Below, piece after piece: positions 33,910-40,872 of a stretch of 40,872 bases of DNA; within the stretch, counting starts at the first letter, position 1; every line of letters begins with the position of its first letter. A program made the translations under genes and the position numbers. The stretch spans positions 1-40,872 of the forward strand of contig JAFGKR010000208.1 of NCBI GenBank assembly GCA_016928515.1, given 5' to 3'. Source of the stretch: Bacteroidota bacterium (GTDB taxonomy: Bacteria > Bacteroidota > Ignavibacteria > SZUA-365). The notes below the pieces were generated by a model, which saw only the letters and a program-made list of their open reading frames with translations, made no database searches and had not been told where the DNA came from.

Positions 33910-34998
33910 TTACTTGACCAAAAGCATGCTGCGGCTGCGTTGGATGCCGCCGGATCGCAGGGTGTACATGTACACACCGCCCGAGAGCGGTCCCGCATCG
34001 ACACGAATGCTCTGCGGACCATCACGCTGTTGCAGCGCGTGCGTCAAATCCATCACCTCGACACCCAGCATATTATGCAGCGTGAGGGTAGCATCCCCGC
34101 GGAGAGCACCGCGGCCAAGATCCAGTTCGATGACGGTGGACGGGTTGAACGGATTCGGGTAGTTCTGTCCGATCCACATACCGTTGGCTGCCGGAACATC
34201 TGCAACACCCACCGTCATTTCCATGCGCACCGGAATATCCAGTTCAACATTGTACAGTTCGGAACGCATGATGATCATGGTCTCGTACGTTCCCGCCGGA
34301 AGACGTTGCGTGTTGACCGACACGACAACGGTCTGTTCTCCCTCGCCCGAGGCAGGCACGATATCCAGCCAGTCGGCCTCGGTGGAGAGCACCCAGGACG
34401 CATGCGTGTCGCCTTTCGGCGATACGACCAGATCCCGGGTGGGGAGAGGATCGCGGTTGTTCACCGCGAAGATGATGGGATTCGGTGTCGCTTCGAAGCT
34501 CAGTGGTGCCGGATTGAAGGTCGCTTCAACGACGAACTGGCCGGTGATGAACTGCGCCTCGATGCTCGACTTCCCGCTGACATCCTCCCCGTCGATCATC
34601 AGTTTCGTGATGCGTCCCGGGAGCGGATCCGGCCAACTGAGCGTCACGCCGGCGGCATTGAGACCGGCCTGATAGGAAACCGTATAGGTTTCCGTGTTGC
34701 TTGCCGTGGGATAGGCCCGGTAGTCGGAGAGAGACCCGAGTCCGAGCTGCGATTTTCCCGGCGTGCTGATCACGCGGGCGTCGAAGATTTCGTTGGGCGG
34801 CTGCGGAGGCAGCTCCGATTCGTCGAGGGTCGGATCGATCGCCGACGTGGCTCCTTCTCGTATACCGACGGCGAGGCGTTCCTTCCTCCCCTGTCCGTTA
34901 TCGACCATCAATTCAAGCGTGACGCCACGGTATTCCTGCGCGGCCGCGGATGCGGCCAGCAGCAGGAAACCGATGAAAAGGATACGTGTGTATTTCAT
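33910..34998 (-). CDS. T9SS-exported protein with BACON-like module
   Basis: 362 residues. Signal peptide (ILFIGFLLLAASAAAQ), a beta-rich region with the linker ELPPQPPNEIFDARV common in such proteins, a BACON/choice-of-anchor-like module (THASWVLSTEADWLDIVPASG ... LPAGTYETMIIM), and a textbook type A sorting domain: IGQNYPNPFNPSTVIELDL, LTLHNMLGVEVMDL, GGVYMYTLRSG, ending SRSMLLVK. The sorting domain directs passage through the type IX secretion pore and cleavage or anchoring. GAGGAG precedes the ATG. It lies 12 bases after the 1,688-residue gene. No enzymatic motif is visible; an adhesin or scaffold role is possible but unproven. Confidence 0.85.
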   Translation of the reverse strand: MKYTRILFIGFLLLAASAAAQEYRGVTLELMVDNGQGRKERLAVGIREGATSAIDPTLDESELPPQPPNEIFDARVISTPGKSQLGLGSLSDYRAYPTASNTETYTVSYQAGLNAAGVTLSWPDPLPGRITKLMIDGEDVSGKSSIEAQFITGQFVVEATFNPAPLSFEATPNPIIFAVNNRDPLPTRDLVVSPKGDTHASWVLSTEADWLDIVPASGEGEQTVVVSVNTQRLPAGTYETMIIMRSELYNVELDIPVRMEMTVGVADVPAANGMWIGQNYPNPFNPSTVIELDLGRGALRGDATLTLHNMLGVEVMDLTHALQQRDGPQSIRVDAGPLSGGVYMYTLRSGGIQRSRSMLLVK

Positions 34999-35010
34999 GA
35001 GTGTGCTCCT

Positions 35011-38000
35011 CTACTTGACTATCGTAAGTGTGCGCGAAACGACACCGGTCGCCGTCTCGAGACGGTATGTGTACATCCCGGCGGGAACCGCCGCGCCCGT
35101 GTCATCCATTCCGTCCCAGGTCACATACTTGCTGCCCTGAGACTGGCTACCACGCACCAACGCGCGGACCTGGCGGCCGAGCATATCGTATATCGTCAGG
35201 TGAACGGCACCCTCCTCTGACAGTGTGTACGGAATGACAGTGGACGACGTTGTCTGGAAGGGATTCGGATAATTGCTTCCCAGAACGACCTTCGCATCGG
35301 CAGGACGCACACGGGTATTCAGCTTCAGGACGCTGGTCCCGGTGACGTCGAGGATGAGATGGTCCCCTGCGGAGCCGTCGAACGTATGCAGGAGACGACC
35401 GTCTTCGTCGCGCACCTCGATCAGGATGCGATCGGATGAGACCGGCGTCGAGAGGACGCAGCGTCCCTGCCCGCCGACATGGACCGTCGTTTCTCCGGGA
35501 AAGACGAACTGCGTTCCCTCCGCGGTGCGCACATCGAGGATGTCCGCAGGCGGAGCGGCCGGCAGTGCCAGCACGTTGCGCAGTTCATCGGTCGCCCGGT
35601 CGCCGGCGACGTAGAGCCTTCGAGTGTGACCCTCGGCGTTCTCCAGCGTCAGCAGACCAGCCAGATCCATACCGGCAACCGCCTTGCTGTATGCCGTCGC
35701 ACCAGCACCGCTTCCGGTGAAACCGCTGGTGCTGATGCGGAGATTTGTTCCCGCATCGACACGTACCCAGTAGCCCTTGCCGGGTTCCATCTGCGTCGGC
35801 ACGATGTATCCCTGACCGGGATCCCACCCGAAGATGGACTTGAGTCCGCCGGCGGGATTCTGCTGGATGGACGCGACGGGTACCGGCTTGAGAAGGGCGC
35901 CGACCATGTTCCACCCGTAGCCGTACGGCTCACCGATGCCATTGAGCTCGGTCCATTCGAAGGTGGATTTCGAGAGTCCGATCAGTACCTCCTCCAGGGG
36001 ACCGGCTTTGATCCAGTAACCACGGCCGAGTACCATATCGCTTGCGGCGTCATATTGTCCCGCGTCGGTGTCGAACAGGTACATTTTCATATCCGGCTCC
36101 TGTGCCAGGGCGGCGAAGTCAGGATTCTGCAGCTCGAGCGGCGTGGAAACCATTTCCCAGTCTCCACTGGTACGGAAGACGAAGCGCTCGGGATCGCCCG
36201 TACCATCGGGGATGGGAGGATCGATCGGCACCCGTGTGGTGTCATCGACCTGGTCGTCGTCCTCGTTGTCGTTGATGACGACAATTTCGCGATCACGTTG
36301 TGGATCGTCCGGGTCACCGCAAAGTCGGAAGACCAGAATTGAGTCGCGCTGCACGATGTCGGTGATCTGTGTCGGTTTCATCGCACCGGTCGGCATGCGC
36401 TCCATCAGCTTGATGTTGAAGGGATTGTAGTACGGACGGGGATCGCCGGTCTGGCGGTCGCGCACTTTGAGTTTCAGGTCCACGCACGGCCAGTTCTTTG
36501 TATCCACGTCCTCGGTCGTGATGACGACTTCGTTTTCCTTGGTAGGTTCGGGACAGATCGGCTCCTTCACCTCAATGGTGAAGATATACCGTCCGTCGTT
36601 CGCGAAGGTGTAACTCGATGCCGATCGCATGTCGATGCTGCCGGGTTCACCCTGTATTTTCAAGGTAAAACTTGCGCTTGGAGAGGCCGGAAGCGCACCC
36701 CAGGTCATGGTCACCGGATTGGTCGGCCCGGTCTGCACCTGTCCCTGGAAGGTATGGGACGCCTTGATCGCGCGGATGTCGGTCAAGCTGCCCTGCGACC
36801 CGGGAATATTCAACCAGCGGATGTCGAACGCCGTCGGGGGCGGTGTCGGGGGCAGATCGGTCTGTCCCGCTTCGAGTCCGTCTCCGGCTCCTTCCTGCAT
36901 GCCGTACTCGAGTGTGATCTCATTCTGGCGTGCATTGCGGAAGAGAATCGCATGTTGCCATTTGCTCATCGGCTCGGGGACGCACGGCTTCTGCCGGTAA
37001 TACGCGATGAGCTTCTTGCTCTGCCACATCGTGACGGTCAGCGGATTAGTTGTCGTCGTCGTGTCACCGCCCCAGCCCACGAATTCAAATCCCGACGGCG
37101 CCGTGGCGGTTGCGGTCAGGGTCGAACCGACGGGGCCGGACTGACGATCGTCGAACGGACCGCCCGGTCCTTCCGGATTGATGACGACCAGTTCGGCCAG
37201 AGCGCTGCTGATGGGCTCGATGATCGGGAACACTTCGTACTCGCGTGCTTCGGTGTTCGGACCGATGTTCACCGCGGCCGGATTATCCCGCAGATTTCCG
37301 AAATCTCCTCCGAATCCCTGGAAGGAATAGCCCGGCGGCACCTGGTAATACATGTTGAACAGTAACGGGGTCGACTTGTCCACGCCCTTCGTGAACAGGT
37401 CGAACTTGGGATGCGGTCGCATGATGACCTGTCCCGGGAACGGTTGGACGAGGTGGAACTTCACGCAGTTCAGGCAGAGGTCCGGCAATTTGAAGCCGGG
37501 TTCGATCTGCTCACGCATGACTTCGATTTCGTATTCCCCGAAGGAGAAAAAGCCACCGTAGCGATTCACCAGATCGTTCCATGCACCGCCGGACACCTGC
37601 GATTCCACCTTGATGATGTACTCACCATCTGAGGTCAGGCGCAATGTATGCACGCCACCCAGAACGGTGGAGCTGGTATGCGTGGAGGTACCGGCACGCT
37701 GCGCGCGGAATTTCGGCTCGAAATCGGAGCCGTCCTTGACGCGCAGTTTCAGCACCAGTCGTTCACCGAACACATTCGGTGTGACGTTGATGACGGTCAC
37801 ACGGAAGTAATCCCACTGTGGTACGTTGAAGGAGAATTCTCCGACCAGCGGCTGCAGAGGGATCGCACCTTCAATGACATACGGATCCATTCCCGGACCG
37901 GAGGATGGCAGCAACTTCGGATTCGCGAGCGTCGCCGGTTCATTGGCGTCCACGCAGTACACGGTATCCACCGGGGTCGACGGACGCGTGGTAATGGATG

Positions 38001-40077
38001 CACTCTGCGAGGGTGTGCCGCGATTCGTATTGAACTCGCCCACGATACGGAACCTGTATGTGCGGTTGGACTGAATATCCGTCGATCCGCTACCCGTTGC
38101 GTTGGGTACTTTCAGGATCAGCACGCCGGTCCACTGCCCGATATTGACGCGGGTCGGCTTCCCGAGATGGTGATTCCCGTCGAGCTGCTTCCAGTTGCCC
38201 GGAGATGCCTCGTATTCGACGTATGTCTCCGCGGCATCCATGTCGAACTTGTTGCGCCACCGGAGTGCGACAGCCGGGGGCGGCGTGGCACTGCCACTGG
38301 CAGTGGCGAGATGCGCGGTAAGCGTGGTGTTGGCGGCAAAGATATCCGGAGGATTGCTGGTGTACACCGCCTTGACGTCGGTCACCGGATTGGAAAATGA
38401 GGACGGAAGCGAATACGATGGGAGTTCGTTCGCGTAATAATCGATTTCGGAAGTCGCTCCGCTTTTTCGTTTGATCTCCCAGTACGAAAAATACCACTTG
38501 GTGCCACTGCGTGTGAAATTCGACGGGGCGACGACACGGTGACAGTAGTCGAAGTCCACGGGTATGCCGATCGGTGTCGCGCGGTTCACCGTCTGAATGT
38601 TGTCGCAGTTGCGGAATTCCAGCGTGACATTCGTCGGCTGACTGGCGAACATACGCACCGGCACCGCCTGGCCTGCATTGATCACGCCCGTGTGCACTGG
38701 CGTAGCAAGGCTGTTACCGCTGATGTAATTCGTTTTCATGATGCCGTCCCAGCCACGCATGCTGCCGGACCGTCCATATGCCGGCTGCGTTGCCTGGCAA
38801 TTCACGTTCGGCATGCCGCGGTAGGACCATCCGCAGTTGTCATTCTTATACTCGTCTGGTGCTCCCCAGATATGCCCGATTTCATGCGCAATAACGTTGC
38901 GACGCGGTGCGGAAAATGGATCGAGCTCCGCCTGCCAGTACTGCGTATCCATGGCGAAATACACACCCTCCCGGTCGCCGTTGCCCCAGCGGATCACTGC
39001 CGCATGCGGCCAGATGCCTTCGTCGCCGGACGGTTTGTAGGCGATGAAACCGCAGATGGCCTCGTCGGAATTGAAGGCATCCCGTACCTGATTGTTGTAG
39101 AACCAGCACCATTCATAACCGGGACCCGCCCAGCTCCATGAGGGCGGCAGATTGAAGATGTTGATGGTCGCCAGCTTGGAGACGATCTGGGGAATGAAGG
39201 AATCCTCCCCGATGGCGACCGGTTCACCGGAAACCTGTGACGCCGTGTGGTACGGGGAATAGAGCCGCCAGTGATGCGTGATGGATTTGCCGTAGCGGGC
39301 GACGAAGGAAGACCAGTAGTTCATTGCCGCGATGTAGAAATTGCGGTAGCGGCTGTAGACCGTGGGATCCCAGTTCCATGTCCCGGTCCCGGATTTGCTC
39401 TCGACAAAAAAGCTGGAATGGACGATATAGCCGCGGACTTTCGTCCGCCGCAGCAATGCGTTCTCCGACGGATCGTGCGTCGGAATGCCCTGGATCACCG
39501 CACGCGGCGAGTGCTCGTCGGTCTCCACGAGACCGACACAGTCCATTTCGGGACGAATCTTGAGCTGCTCCTCGATTTCCTTTTCCCGCTCCCGGATGCG
39601 AAGCATATCTTCCTCGGTCAGCGGCCGCTTGATGAAGTCGAGATACTCGACAATCGCTTCATCGGCCTCGCTGACGTCGGCCATGATCCGGTACTGCTGT
39701 TGATCCAGATCGCGCTGGAATTCCGCACTGGAATAGGAAACGGACAGGACGCCGACCGGCTCACCGTTTGCCATCTGCAGTTGCGTGCCCATGATGGCGT
39801 CCTTGCTCTCTGGGGGCACCCATGCCAGCATGCGCTGCGGTGAGGTGATGATAGAGACCAGTGCTCCGTTCCGGACCAGTGCGTCGCGAAGGTCGATGGC
39901 CTGGTCCACGGACGTGCAGTTCGTCTGCAGCACGGCGAGATGCTGGTTGTGCGCCGCAAGTCCGACCTCGGCGGCGTCGGGTGGAACGTATCCCGGCTGC
40001 GGCGCCTGCGCGGAAGCAGTCACAGCGAGGACGAAACAGGCGAGCAGCGTCAACTGCAGGCGTATCCAGTGTTTCAT
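35011..40077 (-). CDS. T9SS-exported multidomain metalloprotease with metzincin-type zinc site
   Basis: 1,688 residues; AAGGA seven bases before the ATG. Signal peptide to about residue 24 (LTLLACFVLAVTASAQ), a probable propeptide (~25-205), then a catalytic region with zinc motif HEIGHIWGAPDEY: His398, Glu399, His402 and probable third ligand Asp408. The later SGSMRGWDGIMK (Met440/Met447) could supply the Met-turn. Downstream are Ig/fibronectin-like modules, a repeat-like segment (SGFEFVGWGGDTTTTTNPLTV), and two GWNMVG/GKGYW-type domains shared with the 943-residue neighbour. The C-terminus is a type A sorting domain (LGSNYPNPFQTTSSTVIPYTL ... GMYTYRLETATG ... RTLTIVK). It should be secreted across the outer membrane as a zinc protease. 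Cys pairs in the catalytic region suit disulfides. Substrate unknown. Confidence 0.85.
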   Translation of the reverse strand: MKHWIRLQLTLLACFVLAVTASAQAPQPGYVPPDAAEVGLAAHNQHLAVLQTNCTSVDQAIDLRDALVRNGALVSIITSPQRMLAWVPPESKDAIMGTQLQMANGEPVGVLSVSYSSAEFQRDLDQQQYRIMADVSEADEAIVEYLDFIKRPLTEEDMLRIREREKEIEEQLKIRPEMDCVGLVETDEHSPRAVIQGIPTHDPSENALLRRTKVRGYIVHSSFFVESKSGTGTWNWDPTVYSRYRNFYIAAMNYWSSFVARYGKSITHHWRLYSPYHTASQVSGEPVAIGEDSFIPQIVSKLATINIFNLPPSWSWAGPGYEWCWFYNNQVRDAFNSDEAICGFIAYKPSGDEGIWPHAAVIRWGNGDREGVYFAMDTQYWQAELDPFSAPRRNVIAHEIGHIWGAPDEYKNDNCGWSYRGMPNVNCQATQPAYGRSGSMRGWDGIMKTNYISGNSLATPVHTGVINAGQAVPVRMFASQPTNVTLEFRNCDNIQTVNRATPIGIPVDFDYCHRVVAPSNFTRSGTKWYFSYWEIKRKSGATSEIDYYANELPSYSLPSSFSNPVTDVKAVYTSNPPDIFAANTTLTAHLATASGSATPPPAVALRWRNKFDMDAAETYVEYEASPGNWKQLDGNHHLGKPTRVNIGQWTGVLILKVPNATGSGSTDIQSNRTYRFRIVGEFNTNRGTPSQSASITTRPSTPVDTVYCVDANEPATLANPKLLPSSGPGMDPYVIEGAIPLQPLVGEFSFNVPQWDYFRVTVINVTPNVFGERLVLKLRVKDGSDFEPKFRAQRAGTSTHTSSTVLGGVHTLRLTSDGEYIIKVESQVSGGAWNDLVNRYGGFFSFGEYEIEVMREQIEPGFKLPDLCLNCVKFHLVQPFPGQVIMRPHPKFDLFTKGVDKSTPLLFNMYYQVPPGYSFQGFGGDFGNLRDNPAAVNIGPNTEAREYEVFPIIEPISSALAELVVINPEGPGGPFDDRQSGPVGSTLTATATAPSGFEFVGWGGDTTTTTNPLTVTMWQSKKLIAYYRQKPCVPEPMSKWQHAILFRNARQNEITLEYGMQEGAGDGLEAGQTDLPPTPPPTAFDIRWLNIPGSQGSLTDIRAIKASHTFQGQVQTGPTNPVTMTWGALPASPSASFTLKIQGEPGSIDMRSASSYTFANDGRYIFTIEVKEPICPEPTKENEVVITTEDVDTKNWPCVDLKLKVRDRQTGDPRPYYNPFNIKLMERMPTGAMKPTQITDIVQRDSILVFRLCGDPDDPQRDREIVVINDNEDDDQVDDTTRVPIDPPIPDGTGDPERFVFRTSGDWEMVSTPLELQNPDFAALAQEPDMKMYLFDTDAGQYDAASDMVLGRGYWIKAGPLEEVLIGLSKSTFEWTELNGIGEPYGYGWNMVGALLKPVPVASIQQNPAGGLKSIFGWDPGQGYIVPTQMEPGKGYWVRVDAGTNLRISTSGFTGSGAGATAYSKAVAGMDLAGLLTLENAEGHTRRLYVAGDRATDELRNVLALPAAPPADILDVRTAEGTQFVFPGETTVHVGGQGRCVLSTPVSSDRILIEVRDEDGRLLHTFDGSAGDHLILDVTGTSVLKLNTRVRPADAKVVLGSNYPNPFQTTSSTVIPYTLSEEGAVHLTIYDMLGRQVRALVRGSQSQGSKYVTWDGMDDTGAAVPAGMYTYRLETATGVVSRTLTIVK

Positions 40078-40235
40078 GTTCTATCCTTCATTGATGAAAA
40101 AATGTCGAAATGATGCATTGCAGTCTGGCTCTCATCCGCAAGCCGCTACCATGTATTGGTGTGCACTTGCTGCGCCGTCCCATCGGAGAAACATGCGCCG
40201 GATATTCTTCAGCAAAACGGATTATCGTCGGGCAA

Positions 40236-40264
40236 AGTATACTAATTCAGATCAACATTGTCAA
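40236..40264 (-). promoter_or_regulatory. Near-consensus sigma70-like promoter of the metalloprotease gene run
   Basis: Minus strand TTGACA (40264-40259), 17 bases, TATACT (40241-40236). Placed to give a leader of about 150 bases before the 1,688-residue gene, and likely to serve the two short-gapped exported-protein genes after it. The surrounding 279-base divergent gap is AT-richer than the genes. Confidence 0.75.
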
Positions 40265-40356
40265 GTATTCATTTTTTCGCGGGCCTCCGGCGCAGTTCGC
40301 TTCAATCCGGTGTTTTTCTATTTTACCGTCAGCCGAAAATCAGCTGTCGGAGCCGT

Positions 40357-40872
40357 ATGGAATTGATCACAGACCTCGCCGCATTCTGCAGCCTGCATCA
40401 TGAGAAGGACATCCGGATCATCGGGTCGTCCCGTTCTGTCGGGAAACAGCTGATTGCGCGCCTGCAGCGTGACGGCGTGCAGACGGATGCCGTCCGTGAA
40501 GCGACGGTAGCAGAGGTCGCGTGCCACCTGATGGGTGAAACACATGCTGCCGTGCAGGGCATGTTGTCCCCTGCCAGTGCACAGTGCGTGCTGGAAGCGG
40601 TTTGCCGCGACGCGGGGGATGCGGCGGCATTCTTCGCTGCAGAACGGGAGGATGCTGCATTCCATGCCGCCCTCCTCACAAGCTTTGACGATTGCATCCA
40701 TGCAGGACTGGATCCTGCCGCTCTCCCTGATCAGGTCTTCTCCTCTCCCGAAAAGGGAACGGCATTCCGCTTCCTCGCGGAGGAATTCTCCCGCACATGC
40801 CGCGTCCGGGGAAGCATAACGGAGGCGATGATGCTGCGCGAGGCTGCGACGATATCGCGTCCACCGAACACC
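40357..40872 (+). CDS. Probable AddB-like nuclease/helicase subunit, N-terminal part only
   Basis: An open plus-strand frame from the ATG at 40357 (GGAG four bases upstream) runs off the right edge after 172 residues; the track lists only shadows here. The start MELITDLAAFCSLHHEKDIRIIG and the helical stretch PASAQCVLEAVCRDAG, AAFFAAEREDAAFHAALLTS, GLDPAALPDQVF resemble the N-terminal helicase-like part of AddB/PD-(D/E)XK proteins, in which a Walker-like loop (here IIGSSRSVGKQL) is degenerate. Nuclease motifs would lie beyond the window, so the assignment is tentative. If right, it acts in double-strand-break end processing with an AddA-type partner downstream. Confidence 0.45.
   Translation, partial: MELITDLAAFCSLHHEKDIRIIGSSRSVGKQLIARLQRDGVQTDAVREATVAEVACHLMGETHAAVQGMLSPASAQCVLEAVCRDAGDAAAFFAAEREDAAFHAALLTSFDDCIHAGLDPAALPDQVFSSPEKGTAFRFLAEEFSRTCRVRGSITEAMMLREAATISRPPNT

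Noticed and set aside
33838-35220. 460-residue plus-strand ORF
   Set aside because: Antisense to the 362-residue T9SS protein, whose signal peptide and sorting domain are unambiguous.

Overview
The window looks like a chromosomal segment of a GC-rich bacterium from the FCB side of the tree (Bacteroidota/Chlorobiota/Ignavibacteria/Kapaibacteria relatives). The main clues are two clear type IX secretion (T9SS) type A C-terminal sorting domains plus a third likely one, choice-of-anchor-D giant proteins, LamG/BACON/carboxypeptidase-regulatory secreted modules, and a DUF2723 (GT117-like) membrane protein. The promoters I can see are sigma70-like (TTGACA-17-TATACT, TTGACA-17-TATTAT), not the -33/-7 type of true Bacteroidota. 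I therefore favour an Ignavibacteria/Kapaibacteria-like lineage. This placement is inference; no 16S gene or ribosomal operon is present to fix it.

Layout. Nearly all genes lie on the minus strand. From the left they are: argB (3' end cut by the window), a large membrane protein with a degenerate spermidine-synthase-like domain, and an exported isoaspartyl methyltransferase. Then comes a plus-strand island of tRNA-Cys with its own promoter and terminator, a 10-copy 8-bp minisatellite, and a coupled pair of a polyprenyl-phosphate sugar synthase-like GT2 and a GT-C membrane glycosyltransferase. Next is a minus-strand run: phoH, a small membrane ORF, prfB (with a textbook programmed +1 frameshift), two tandem LolC/E-type permeases, lolD, a small two-helix protein, a DUF2723 glycosyltransferase and UDP-glucuronate decarboxylase. 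An envelope pair follows (Lpp-like lipoprotein and coiled-coil LysM protein). After it come an overlapping wecB-GT4-dusB set, a PrsW-like protease, a CorC/HlyC-type CBS protein and rpsT.

The right 16 kb (24.3-40.1 kb) is dominated by four exported proteins: a ~2,090-residue protein with 14 Cys-bearing choice-of-anchor-D modules, a 943-residue LamG protein that lacks a sorting domain, a 362-residue T9SS protein, and a 1,688-residue T9SS metalloprotease with a metzincin-type zinc site (HEIGHIWGAPD). The last three sit in one tight minus-strand run behind a near-consensus promoter. Divergent from it, the 5' end of a possible AddB-like nuclease gene runs off the right edge.

The genes fit an envelope/secretion theme: lipoprotein sorting (Lol), sugar-nucleotide and lipid-linked sugar synthesis, a membrane O-glycosyltransferase candidate, and large secreted T9SS cargo. 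No CRISPR array, prophage or intact insertion sequence is visible. The only mobile-element hint is a ~150-bp inverted-repeat-bounded stretch between prsW and wecB.
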